From: Glycine soja
Lineage: Eukaryota > Streptophyta > Magnoliopsida > Fabales > Fabaceae
DNA length: 64,000 nt
Assembly (NCBI RefSeq): GCF_004193775.1
Contig: NC_041003.1
Span: 42,847,611-42,911,610 of the forward strand
Reading direction: 5' to 3'
A model generated the notes under the pieces. That model made no database searches and was not told the DNA's origin. It saw nothing but the letters and a program-made list of their open reading frames with translations. Each line of letters starts with the position of its first letter. The stretch's first letter is position 1. Shown here piece by piece: positions 13,141 to 23,699 of this stretch. A program made the position numbers and the translations under genes.

Positions 13141-13530
13141 TGGTGTGTTTGGTTTGCATTTTCAATTTTTGTTTTCATTTTCTGAAAAATGTTTCATTTT
13201 CAAAAGATTAGAATTCTGAAAACATGTTTGGTTTGACTTTTTGTTTTTTGCTTTCAAGAAATAAAAACACTGAAAATGCGTTTTCAAAAGGAAATGTATT
13301 TTTAGATTTGATTAAAATTACATTCCTTGTCGTCGCGTTTTCATTTTACCCAAAATGAGGTTCTTGGTTTTTCAACTGAAAACAAGATTTTATTGTTTCC
13401 AGTTTTTGGTTCGTTTGGGAAAATATTTTCACTGAAAATGTTTTCAAAAATCCAACCAAACACATTTCCATCACCATTTTCTATTTCTAGTGAAAATGAA
13501 AACAAAAAACAACCAAATCAAACACCCCCA
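13141..13530. mobile_element. MITE-like element with terminal inverted repeats
   Basis: The left end starts TGGTGTGTTTGGTTT and the right end is AAATCAAACACCCCCA, whose reverse complement is TGGGGGTGTTTGATTT, so the two ends form imperfect inverted repeats. The 390-bp interior is filled with GAAAATG/CATTTTC words in both orientations and contains no plausible gene. Flanks are ...CTTA on the left and TAAA... on the right, compatible with a TA target duplication (or a degenerate TTA/TAA). The GTGTTTGGTTT terminus recalls Tourist/PIF-type MITEs, but the superfamily is not settled. Confidence 0.6.
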
Positions 13531-14208
13531 TAAATATGTTTTTGGTCTTTGAAAGTTAGCGTTTTTTCATTTTTCGTTCCAGTAAGTTCATTTTTTCTAA
13601 TTTTAGCTCGTATGAGTTGATATTTTTCCAATTTTACTGTAATTTTAGTTCGTATGAATTGATATTTTTTCAATCGTATTTTTTTCAATTTTAGTTCCTT
13701 TAATGTTCTAACTTTTTCAATTATATTCCCCACAAACCCAAGCTTACAAGAACCAAACTTAGAAAAATACAAACTTACATAGACTAATAAAAATGAGTAA
13801 AATTACATACATGCATCAAAATTGAAAAAACTCAAATTTATAGGATCTAAAATTAGAAAAATAAACGTGCATGGACCAAAAATAAAATAAAAAAAACACT
13901 AACTTATGACAACTAAAAACATATTTAAGCATTTCAGGAATTAAAAGTATGGCCAAGGTTAACCAATGGGGCACTGATTAAGGAAATGAAAGGAAAAATA
14001 TTATTATTGAGATGCGTAAAAATGTGTTATCCTATAATCTTTAACATGCGCTCCTATGATTTCTATTAAAAGTATTTTTCTTAAAAAAACGGAAAGAGGG
14101 CGTAGAAGTAAAAGCGGATTGCAAATAGTAATTTCCCATAGAAAACGTAATCAAAACTAACCTCTGGGTTGAAAAGGCTTTGCTTTCCATTAAAAAAAAA
14201 AAAACGAA
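13531..14208. other. Spacer and promoter region of the STR8-like gene
   Basis: AT-rich sequence with repeated TTTTAGTTCGTATGA and TTTTTCAATTTTAG words at 13600-13720, like the tail of a MITE or SINE. The last ~100 bases before the ATG at 14209 should hold the promoter and leader of the rhodanese-like gene; a poly-A run (14191-14204) sits immediately before the start. No defined motif is claimed. Confidence 0.45.
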
Positions 14209-17200
14209 ATGGAAGCGCATCCAAACGCGGCCATGCTGAGAACCCGAACTATAATACCTTCTCCTCCACCATCACTCGCCCTGAGTAAGAGGCTGCCGTC
14301 ACCGTCACCATCACCGTTACCGTTACTGTCACCGTCCGTTATCCTCTCCGAACCCGTGAAACCCTCGTTCCACCGGTTTCCTCTGTTCTCGAATCCTCAC
14401 ACTCTTCGAACCATGACGCTCTCCAAGTGTTTCTCTCACTCCGGGCCCAAACCCGAATCCGAACCCGAACCGGAACCCGATTCACCTCACACTCTCGTTG
14501 TGGTTTCATTCTACAAGTTCGCGGATTTCCCCGACCACGCCCTCTTGCGAAATCCCTTGAAGCAACTGTGCCAACGCCTGGTACTCACTTTCTCTATTCA
14601 CTTTTAACACATTAGGGTGAAAAATATGTACGACAGTTCATAATATTAGTATCTGATTGATAGCCTTTTTTTTTTTTTTGCTTTCTACTTAAGTTCTTAG
14701 TAAAACAATTGTGTTTAGTATATATCTATAAGCACTTGAGAGGAAGTTGAATGAAAAGAGTTTCTACAAAAGTTAAATGCTTAAGTAGTTGATTTTAGCT
14801 TATGCAATAGGTTTGGATAATTTTAGTACCTATGGAGAAGTTTATCCAAACAAGATTATAAGGTTATTTTTAACTATTTTTGAATTGGGATTTACATAAT
14901 TTTTTTTTATTGGCAAATGTCAGTTGTTAGTATTCTTAGTTTTTGTTAGGGGAGGATTTGAACCCATGACCTCTCCTCCTTTCCTTCTTCCTTCACCACT
15001 AGACCAACCTTATATCTCCTCGGATTTACATGTTTATAATTTTTGACATTTAAAAAAAGTATTAAATTTTAAATGATAGATTAAAAGGAATTGACGGTTA
15101 ATGATATCAATGATACTGATAAAGATAAAAAGATGTTAGTTTGAAATGATTAGAGAAATTTTTTGACTAGTTTTTTTTTTGGAAGGTATTTTTTGACTAG
15201 TTATGTGAACAGTTTGTGCATTGCACTGCCAAAGGAGAGAAGACTAAGAATGTTTAATTGAGAGACTTTCTAATTTATAGCATAAGAGTAATTTAACAAT
15301 GTGGAGTAGATTTAACATGATGAAGTGACAATGCTACATACTTGATATGTCCATCCAAGTGCCAGGTCAACTTGATAACAGAATTAGATAGCTTTAGTTA
15401 GAGTTTGTTATAATTAGTTAGTTAATGGTACAAAATCTTGACCCCTATTGTATTTATGTATTGTAGTGGTGTAATGATCTAATTAGAATGAATTTTATGT
15501 GAATTATTCACTTGGTTTGTTGAGGTGTGGTGTCTTACCCATCTGATGCCACTCAGCGTGTTTCAGGTGGAATTATTCTTGCACCGGAAGGGATCAATGG
15601 CAGCATATGTGGGACTCGGGAGTCAGTGGAGGAAGTTCTTACGTTTGTGGAGAGCGATGATCGATTAAAGGGGCTAAGGCGAGTGGAATCACCTGTTAGT
15701 CCTGAGGAGGAGGCCATCCATCATGGGCACAGTGCCACTTCTCCTCTTGCTGCAGGGGAAGATGCGCCCTTCCGATGGGATCATGTGAGGGTCAAGTTGA
15801 AGAAAGAGGTAGAGTTTGCAATGCCGAAAGAATGGACTGCTTTTGTTGAATTTAATATCGATAATGTATGCAAATAAGTTACAGATGTTTGTTTTTGTTG
15901 CAGATTGTCACTCTTGGGATGCCTACTGTGTCGCCTATTGAAAGGGTTGGAAAGTATATTGGCCCAGAAGAGTGGAATGCTTTGATTAGCAATCCAGATA
16001 CAGTGAGTAGCTAACTTTTTATTATCAATCTTTTCTTATCTCTGTTGTGAGGCTCTGTCTTTTGTGTAATCTTACAAGCTATGAGGACCTAATATATTAA
16101 AACATATATATGGAGAAGTACAGTAGTGAATTTCATGTATAGCAAGTTGGGAAGTGGAAGACATGGTATTGGTATTGTATATGCCAGAAATGCTGAAGTT
16201 TCGTTGTTATTGACATTCTCATGTGCAGGTGGTAATTGATGTGCGGAATAACTATGAAACCAGAATAGGAAAATTTAAAGGAGCAGTTGATCCTTGTACC
16301 ACATCATTTCGTGAATTCCCATCTTGGGTGGATGAGCATTTCCAGCTTACTGAAACAGATGATAGGGAGCATCCAAAAGTTGAGGTAAACTCAGTCCAAC
16401 CTGCTGAAAAAGAAATGGATAATAAAAGACAACATATGCCACGTGTTGCAATGTATTGCACTGGAGGTATTCGATGTGAGAAAGCTACAAGTCTACTTCT
16501 CAGCAAAGGTTTCAAAGAGGTGATTCTTCCCTTAAATGTTATTGTTTGGTTCAAACAAAATTGTTGAGTTTTTGAAAAGTCATTTGATCTCTTTTTTTTT
16601 TTTATTGAAGAAAAATAGACATAATTTTCTTTTGATAATTCTTGGTCATGATATATTAATATCTCAAGGGGAATTCTGGTTTGGTTTGGAACTTGTTGTC
16701 AATGCCAAAACCTATCAAATAGGTATAGGAAAGAACAGATGTTAGTCTTATTTATGTTGAAGTCTTGTCAAATATACTAATAACACTAATATGTTTTAGT
16801 CTTTCATTCAATATGCATATATGCTGCATTATTTTCCTAGGAATTACTTTATTTTGCTGTTTGCTAGTCTTCTGTTAAACCACTATGTTTCTTATTTAAA
16901 GTGCTATGCATTCCAGATATCCACCTTCTTAACATACACAGATTCTTGTTGATATTTGATAAACGAGTCAATAGTAATATTACTGCTGCTATGAATGTGA
17001 TCTTTGCTAGTTGTTGGTTCAATTTTTATTTTTTTTACTGATATACTACATGATTTTGTCATATGTTTAAAAACTTTGTAGGTTTTTCACCTAGAAGGTG
17101 GAATTCTAAAATATCTTGAGGAGGTTCCAGAGACAGAGAGCCTCTGGGAAGGGGAGTGCTTTGTTTTTGACAAACGAGTCTCTGTGGAGCATGGTTTGGT

Positions 17201-17459
17201 GCCCGGAAATTTCAAGCTCTGCTATGGTTGCAAACAACCTGTGAGTGATGCTGACATGGAAGCCCCGGAATATGAATATGGAGTCTCTTGTCCTCACTGT
17301 TTTGCACAGAAATCAGATGAAGAGAAGGAAAGGGCTCGAGCTCGACAAAGACAATTTGAGAGATGGGGAATCATAGGAGGTCCAGATAAGGGTCGCCGGC
17401 CAACTTGTGAACAGGAAAGTACTAATAGGAAACCAAACCAGCTTTCACGTTCTATTTAA
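14209..17459 (+). CDS. STR8: Rhodanese-like/TrhO-type protein, plastid STR8-like
   Basis: Five exons join in phase 0: 14209-14580, 15557-15808, 15904-16002, 16229-16519 and 17082-17459, giving 463 aa, close to Arabidopsis STR8. Residues 1-70 are rich in Ser and Pro with Arg and look like a chloroplast transit peptide. Next come a TrhO-type N-terminal domain (VSFYKFADF...[13 protein letters not shown], exons 1-2) and a rhodanese domain in exons 3-4 whose active loop is [12 protein letters not shown], catalytic Cys near residue 318. The last exon carries two C-x-x-C pairs (CYGCK and CPHC), a likely zinc knuckle. Bacterial TrhO hydroxylates wobble uridine of tRNA; the plant protein is inferred to be related and its substrate is unproven. 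The second exon start at 15557 (CAG|CGT) was chosen over TTTCAG|GTGG because only it keeps phase. Intron 1 contains a SINE-like copy. Confidence 0.9.
14910..15016 (-). repeat. SINE-like repeat, copy B, in STR8-like intron 1
   Basis: Reverse complement reads TATAAGGTTGGTCTAGTGGT, then a GAAGG/AAAGG purine tract, then GGTTCAAATCCTCCCCTAACA and an AAAACT tail. A-box-like and B-box-like words have tRNA-like spacing. This is the best preserved of the three related copies. It lies antisense to the gene and away from the splice sites. Confidence 0.55.
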
Positions 17460-18557
17460 CTAGTCAGATATGGAATGATGAGATAACATCTTCCATGTTT
17501 GTTTTGAACAAATGTTTGTCCTCTTGTGCTAAAATACTTGAATGTGTTAGTCTCTTCTCTTGAATGTGTTCGGAGTGCACAAAAACTATAGATGTACGTT
17601 TGTTTCTTACATATGATTTCCAGTCTTACGATCCATTTTTGGTTTCTAGTCTCTTGAGAATGGTCACCACTTTTTGACATTCAAATGTGTAATGTAACAA
17701 AGAATGCTAGAAATTTTGTTCTTCTGACACTTTTTTACTCTTTGTTATCGAGTAAAATATCGTGAAACCCGTTTAAGAAATTGACCCAAGTTATTTAAAT
17801 GAACTCACATTGAATTTCACCCACTGATCATAAAATAGAGTTTTTGGAAAAAGGGAGCGAATAATGTGTTTCTAGTAATCTAATGTATATTGTAAACAAT
17901 TTGTCTAATGCAAACACCATTTGCTTGGCATGGTTGAATGTATGTGTTAAAGGAAGGCTAGATTCTTTATTTGATTATAAAATCAAATAATCAAAGTCAA
18001 GTATGACGATAAGACTGCTTCCAATTCATAACTTTTCGCACTCATTTGTGATACCTGTCTTTGGCGTACGAGAAGATACATGCGTCTTAATTCACCAAAA
18101 AAAAAATCATTAGGATATTCTTAATCGAACAATTTACTTAATAATTACTGGGAGTAAATCATTAGGATAGAAGTTGTGTTCAGAAGAATTTTAGAATTTT
18201 GTCTTTAACCTTTACATTCTGATGCTTTCGCGTCATTGTTCTCGTTGGCTCTTTCAATTAACCAAAAGGAATTCTAATAGGAATTTCAGCACTTACTATT
18301 GATTCTGAAAAGAAGAGAAAAAAACTCTTAATAGTAGAGACAAAAACTCCATCAATTTTCTCATATTTCAGTTTCAATATTCAAGCTTTGTTTCTCGATG
18401 CTGATTACTACTCAACATATTGTTTTGTTTTGGATGCATAGCTTGGTTTCTCAACATTCAACAAGCAAATAAAGACACAACGTATTGAAAAGAGGAGTTT
18501 TCAGTGCTATGATATTCATCTATGCACCAAAACATCGGGATTCTATGATACAATACA
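17460..18557. other. STR8-like 3' UTR and duplicated spacer
   Basis: The 3' UTR and downstream spacer of the STR8-like gene. Much of it matches 22280-22880 in the same orientation (for example TTTGTCTAATGCAAAC at 17898 and 22619), showing that it belongs to a segmental duplication. No gene is visible. Confidence 0.6.
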
Positions 18558-19316
18558 AGACGACGTCTACGGTGGACCAACCCTTTAATCTGCCATTGAT
18601 TAATCTGGTCTCATGATCATAACATACATCCTCTCACACAGGATTACAACATCGAATCATTCCCTTCCATATACTCTCCCTCTGTTATCTACACCTTTGT
18701 CGCCGACATTGCCGGCAAAATCCTTTGCCGTCGCCGACGAACCCCACCATCCTCCTCAACATCACCATTTCACCAATAATCTACAACCGCCACCTTCAGC
18801 CACCTTCAGCCACCTCCGCCGCCGCAAACCAACGAGGCTGTTTGGCGTCATGAAATGGAGGAGGGAGGGGATGTCGGAGAAAAAGAAACTGGAAAATAGA
18901 CCACTTCTCCGTCCGTAACCTTCAATTCGCAAATCAAAACACAATTAATCAACGTGGGTTCAAGTTTTGATGGTCAAATCGAGCTTGCGATTGAGACCAA
19001 CGCCGACGATGACGCTGGGGAGAAAGCTAATGTCCTTCTCGAAGCCCGTCGCACCTCCGAGCACGAATCTCGCCGTTGTCATCGACACCGAGAAAGCAAC
19101 ACAGTCGATTAGCCTTATTGGTGGTGACAGAGAAGGGGTTGCCAAAGGTATTGGCGGTGAGCTTCGTCGGAGGAGGCGCGACAAGCTTCACGGAGGATGT
19201 TGTAATCCTGTGTGAGAGGATGTATGTTATGATCATGAGATCAGATTAATCCAATGACAGATAAAAGTGTTCCACCGAAAATCACTTAATAAACCGATCC
19301 ACCGTAGACGTCGTCC
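18558..19316. mobile_element. 759-bp TIR transposon, non-autonomous, MULE-like
   Basis: The ends are inverted repeats: left AGACGACGTCTACGGTGGA, right TCCACCGTAGACGTCGTCC. Homology between the ends resumes further in (ATCATAACATACATCCTCTC near 18617 and its complement near 19220), so each TIR is about 90-110 bp with an indel. The direct repeat ACAATACA flanks the element at 18550-18557 and 19317-19324. The second copy of this locus (about 22845-22875) has no insert and acts as a paralogous empty site. The interior is markedly GC-rich (GCCACCTCCGCCGCC words), unlike the surroundings, as in Pack-MULEs that carry gene fragments; I do not recognise the captured sequence. An 8-bp duplication also allows a hAT origin. 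Confidence 0.8.
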
Positions 19317-19357
19317 ACAATACAATTGGACACTATTTGTTTATTTCAAATACAAGT

Positions 19358-21274
19358 ATGGAGTCAAAACATTACTTAATGCAATTGCTCAACGCTGCCA
19401 AAACCATTGATCATCTAAAACAAACCCATGCTCTTTTTCTCAAACTCCTCAGGCAACAACCACCCCATCATTACCATTACTTCATGGGTCGTTTGTTACA
19501 CCAGGTTCTCCGTTGCACTGGTGAGAAAACCAATCTTTGCTATACCCACCAACTGTTTGATACAATGCCAAACTGCCCCAGTAGCTTCCTTTGGACCTCC
19601 CTTATTCGTGCACTCCTATCCCATCAGGCTCATCTTCACCATTGCATTTCCACTTATTCTAGAATGCATCAAAATGGCGTTTTACCATCTGGGTTCACCT
19701 TTTCTTCGATACTTAGCGCGTGTGGGCGAGTTCCCGCCTTGTTTGAAGGAAAACAAGTGCATGCCAGGGTGATGCAGTCAGGGTTTCATGGAAACAAGAT
19801 TGTGCAAACTGCACTCCTTGACATGTATGCAAAATCCGGCTGTATAAGTGATGCGCGCGCTGTGTTTGATGGGATGGATGACAGGGATGTTGTTGCGTGG
19901 ACAGCGATGGTTTGCGGGTATGCCAAAGTAGGAATGATGGTTGATGCACAATGGCTCTTTGATAAAATGGGAGAACGGAATTCTTTTACTTGGACTGCTA
20001 TGGTTGCTGGATATGCAAATTGTGAAGACATGAAAACTGCCAAGAAATTGTATGATGTCATGAATGACAAGAATGAGGTCACTTGGGTTGCAATGATAGC
20101 AGGTTATGGTAAGTTAGGTAATGTGAGAGAAGCCAGAAGAGTATTTGATGGCATACCTGTGCCACAAGGTGCATCAGCTTGTGCAGCAATGCTTGCTTGC
20201 TATGCACAACATGGATACGCAAAAGAAGCTATTGACATGTATGAGAAAATGAGAGAAGCAAAGATCAAAATCACTGAGGTGGCAATGGTGGGTGCTATTT
20301 CAGCTTGTGCACAACTTAGGGACATTAGAATGTCAAACACACTAACAGGCCATCTTGAGGAGGGTTGCTGTGGTAAGTCCTTCTGTTATTTGTTGTTATT
20401 ATTTTGTCAATTCAGGAGTTATAAGGTTGGTTGGGTGGTAAAAGGAGAAGGGAGAAAGAAAAAGGTCGCTGGTTCGATTACCCATGCTAACAAAAACTAA
20501 CAATTAAAAACTACATTTTCCGATAAAAAAGAAAAAATTATTTTTGTCAATTCAATCCATTTAGATCAAAATGTTTCACACTAGCCTTTGTCCTTTAGCT
20601 TGATTGGAACTCATTGTTCTTTTATTTCAGATAGGACACATATTGTTTCAACTGCATTGATCCATATGCACTCAAAATGTGGAAATATAAACTTAGCATT
20701 GAGCGAATTCACTACAATGAGATACAGGGATGTGTATACTTACAGTGCAATGATTGCAGCCTTTGCTGAGCATGGGAAATCACAAGATGCTATAGACCTT
20801 TTCTTAAAGATGCAAAAGGAAGGATTAAAGCCAAACCAAGTCACATTCATTGGTGTCCTCAATGCATGTGGCTCTTCTGGTTATATCGAAGAAGGTTGTA
20901 GGTTTTTTCAGATTATGACTGGGGTATTTGGTATTGAGCCCTTACCCGAGCACTATACTTGCATAGTTGATCTCCTTGGGAAGGCTGGGCAACTAGAAAG
21001 AGCATATGATCTAATAAAGCAGAATGCATCCAGTGCTGATGCTACAACTTGGGGTTCTTTATTGGCAACTTGCAGGCTTTATGGTAATGTGGAACTTGGT
21101 GAGATTGCAGCCAGACATCTCTTTGAGATTGACCCTGAGGATTCTGGAAATTATGTGCTTCTAGCTAACACTTACGCGTCAAAGGATAAATGGGAGCATG
21201 CACAAGAGGTTAAGAAGTTGATTAGTGAAAAGGGAATGAAGAAAAAACCTTCAGGGTATAGTTCAATTCAGTGA
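19358..21274 (+). CDS. Pentatricopeptide repeat protein, PLS class, E subgroup
   Basis: Two exons, 19358-20372 and 20631-21274, join through a GT-AG intron (TGTG|GTAAGT ... TTTCAG|ATAGG, restoring a GAT Asp codon) to give 552 aa. An in-frame upstream ATG at 19337 would add seven residues. PPR motifs recur at ~31-36 residue spacing (such as TALLDMYAKSGCISDAR, WTAMVAGYANCEDMKTAK and YSAMIAAFAEHGKSQDAI). The C-terminus has an E-type domain (TWGSLLATCRLYGNVELGE) and stops at KKKPSGYSSIQ, without a DYW deaminase domain. Such proteins bind single-stranded RNA in plastids or mitochondria and usually specify editing sites; the target here is unknown. The first residues look only weakly like a targeting peptide. 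A TIR element ends only ~20-40 bp upstream of the start, so leader and promoter are probably transposon-derived. Confidence 0.9.
20414..20510 (+). repeat. SINE-like repeat, copy C, in the PPR intron
   Basis: GTTATAAGGTTGGTTGGGTG, then a GGAGAAGGGAGAAAG purine tract, then GCTGGTTCGATTACCCATGC and ACAAAAACTAAC. The GGTTCGATTACC B-box is nearly canonical. It fills about 40% of the 258-bp PPR intron, which suggests the intron grew by this insertion. Confidence 0.55.
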
Positions 21275-21425
21275 GCGATCAAGAAGCACTTAATCATGTA
21301 ATGATGTTCTTCTGATCACTTGTGTACTGGCCAACATTGTTGAAGGTTTTCAGTAATCGTGGTATGAGCTTTAAATTATGACTATGTTTATTTTGCTGTA
21401 TGCTAGTTCTTCTGCAAAAACCACG

Positions 21426-21426
<1 letters not shown>

Positions 21427-21475
<49 letters not shown>
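21427..21475. repeat. (ATT)n microsatellite
   Basis: About 16 consecutive TTA/ATT units, lying where the parental sequence at 16885-16900 has only a short TTTCTTATTT. The expansion therefore arose after the STR8 3'-end duplication. Confidence 0.9.
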
Positions 21476-22214
21476 TAAAGTGTTATGCGATCCAAATATC
21501 CACCTTCTTAACATGTACATTCTTGTTGATATTTAATAAACTCATAACAAGCCAATAGTAATATTACGGCTGCCATGTATGTGAGCTTTACTAGTTATAG
21601 TTTCAAATTTCAATTTATTTACCGACATGCAATATGCTTGTCACATTTCTATTTAAAATCTTCGTAGGTTTATGAGTTCTAAAATGTCTTGAGGAGATTC
21701 CAGACTCCAGAGACAGAGAGCCTCTGGGAAGGAGAGTGCTTTGTTTTCGACAGAAGAGTCTCTGTGGAGAGCATGGTTTGGTGCCAGGAAATTTCAAGCT
21801 CTGCTATGGTTGTAAGCCCCGGAATTTGAATATGGAGTCTCTTGTCCTCACTGTTTATCACTGAAATCAGATGAAGAGAAGGAGAGAGCTTGAGCACTAC
21901 AAAGACAACTTGAGAGATGGGGAATGGGGAATCTCGCTGGTCAACTCGCCAGAAAGTACTAATAGGGAACCAAACCATTCTATTTAACACATGTTTGATT
22001 CACGTTTTTAACACGTTTCATAGAACATATCATTCTATTTAAAACATGTTTGGTTCAAATCAGAGAACATGTTTCATGGAACATGTTTCATATTGATTGT
22101 TTCATCGAGGGAGAGGCTAACTCGATTGAGGCTAGCTCAATTGATTGAAAATGAATATGAATTGCTGTAATTTCTTGTAATTATTTCCGATTTCTATGGA
22201 TAAAAAAAACTAAT

Positions 22215-22287
22215 GTTTGACCTCCTCTTCTACCCCCTCTTATATTCGGAGTTTGACCTCCTCTTCTACCCCCTCTTATATTCGGAG
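22215..22287. repeat. 36-bp tandem duplication
   Basis: Two identical adjacent copies of a ~36-bp unit beginning TTTGACCTCCTCTTCTACCC and ending TTCGGAG. The parental spacer near 17540-17575 has only one related TTCGGAGTGCA site, so this duplication is local and recent. Confidence 0.9.
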
Positions 22288-22913
22288 TGCATGAAAGTTG
22301 AAACTATAGATTTACGTTTGACTCTTTAAATATGATTTCTTGTCAAACGAACCATTTGGTGTGTAGTCTCATGAGAAAGGTCACAGTCACAACTATTTGA
22401 CATTCAATGTGTATTGTAACCAAGAGGAATTCTTGAAATTTTGTTCTTTGACAATCTTTGATGCTATTGGAGTAAAATGTAGTGAAGCCTACTAATGGAA
22501 ATATATTGGCCCAAGTTACTTAATGGAACTCACACCGAGTTTCACCTAATAAAAATAATATGGTATGAGAAAAGGGGTACGAATAGTGCTTCTAGTTATC
22601 TTGTATGCTGTAACCAATTTGTCTAATGCAAACTCTATTTTGTTTGGCATGATTCTTTTTGTGTTTCAAGAAAGCTAGATTAGATTCTTCATTTGATTAT
22701 GAAGGTCAACAAAGTGTTTTGGATATATAGGTTGGTTTCTCAACAATCAAAAAGCAAAAAAAGACACAGCATGTACAAGAGAGAGGATTCTGAGTACTAT
22801 AATAAGCTACTTGGTAATGCATCAAAGCATCCTAATTCTATGATACAGTATGCCACTATTTGTTTATTTCAAATACAAAGATGGCATCAAAATCAATCCA
22901 AAGCTACTTCCTT

Positions 22914-23417
22914 TTACTTTGAATACTCTTGTGGGAAAACATCATTGTTGAGTTCCTTGAGTGCTTGGAACACTTGAGAACTTCTATCAAATATCTGAGC
23001 CCTTCGGTTGTAATCAGTAGGCTCTTTTCCTACATCTTCACCCATTATAGCTTCCCTTTCCAAACACTCCAACAGCGCCACAACCCCCTTTCTTTCTCCA
23101 CACTTGTGTCTAAACCTTGCCATTCTACTCCTACCCTTTTCCTCATCATCTTCTTGTGGTTTCATCTCAGCTTCCAAACCCCATTTTGCACACCCTACCA
23201 CAACAAAACCACTGTTATTACTATTCTTTTGTCGTTGCACAATACAAGAAGCATGGTAAGGCCAAGAAATGCTGACCTTGAAGCTCAAATCTCTCACACT
23301 ACTATGAGAGACAAGGGTTTGACAAGGAAGAACAAAAGGGTTGTTGGCTTTATTACTCATAGAAAGAGAAGAAGTGGCTAACATGTGGGCATCAGCAACA
23401 TATAAAGACCCTTTCAT
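22914..23417 (-). CDS. Uncharacterised small plant protein, 167 aa, intronless
   Basis: A single open frame with its own TATA box and G-box cluster upstream. The N-terminus (MKGSLYVADAHMLATSSLSM) is Ser-rich and low in acidic residues, compatible with an organelle transit peptide. The middle holds an acidic stretch (QEDDEEKG) and then a conserved-looking basic block (RMARFRHKCGERKGVVALLE) followed by CLEREAIMGEDVGKEPTDYN and a helical tail (SSQVFQALKELN). I recognise the second half as resembling a family of plant proteins of unknown function but can name no domain or activity. Its stop codon lies just inside the end of the neighbouring duplicated segment, so the duplication breakpoint is near its 3' end. 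GC content is above the surroundings, supporting real coding. Confidence 0.75.
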   Translation of the reverse strand: MKGSLYVADAHMLATSSLSMSNKANNPFVLPCQTLVSHSSVRDLSFKVSISWPYHASCIVQRQKNSNNSGFVVVGCAKWGLEAEMKPQEDDEEKGRSRMARFRHKCGERKGVVALLECLEREAIMGEDVGKEPTDYNRRAQIFDRSSQVFQALKELNNDVFPQEYSK

Positions 23418-23478
23418 GTCTGAGGACTTTGGAACTTGGAAGGATTATGATTATGTATGAATGTTTGTGTTGAGATGT

Positions 23479-23488
23479 TATATATATA
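23479..23488 (-). promoter_or_regulatory. TATA box of the 167-aa gene
   Basis: TATATATA lies about 62-70 bp upstream of the ATG on the minus strand, a typical distance for a short 5' leader. Confidence 0.7.
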
Positions 23489-23523
23489 CGAGGTTTGAGC
23501 AGAGTGATGGTGACCAACGTGTC

Positions 23524-23632
23524 CACGTGTCAGTACCAGGTTAAGATATACACGTGCCATCTTTCTAGCATAGTGACAGGGCTTTCGAGATCATTGGAGG
23601 ATGTCCTCTGGAACAAAGAAAGAGGCCACGTG
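23524..23632 (-). promoter_or_regulatory. Cluster of three G-boxes (CACGTG)
   Basis: Palindromic CACGTG cores occur at 23524-23529 (CCACGTGTC), 23551-23556 (ACACGTGCC) and 23627-23632 (GCCACGTGTT), 110-215 bp upstream of the ATG of the small minus-strand gene. Flanks of the ACGTGTC/ACGTGGC kind match ABRE/G-box sites bound by bZIP (ABF, HY5) and bHLH (PIF) factors. Three cores in 109 bp of AT-rich DNA is far above chance. ABA, light or circadian control is inferred. Confidence 0.75.
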
Positions 23633-23699
23633 TTAAAAAGAGTGATGCATATCTACTACCAAAAGTGTGCTGATTTTCCTGCCAAAAGTTTGGTCTAAT

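Larger units (their letters stand above)
21385..22895 (+). pseudogene. Truncated duplicate of the STR8-like 3' end and spacer
   Basis: Matches 16850-18557 plus 19325-19370 in the same orientation: the end of STR8 intron 4, the last exon (here about 21669-21985), the 3' UTR, the spacer and the bases before the PPR start. The exon copy is broken. ATGAGTTCTAAAATGTCTTGAGG has lost coding sequence near the acceptor, a block around the first CxxC motif is deleted, and GCTTGAGCACT puts an early stop in the RARARQ stretch. Only the terminal part of the gene is present, so it is non-functional. It lies downstream of the PPR gene, implying tandem duplication of a unit spanning STR8-3' to PPR followed by loss. 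Confidence 0.85.

Noticed and set aside
18613..19236. Open frames inside the TIR element, including two beginning MIITYILSHRITT on opposite strands
   Set aside because: The shared start is simply the inverted repeat read from both ends; no known domain follows.
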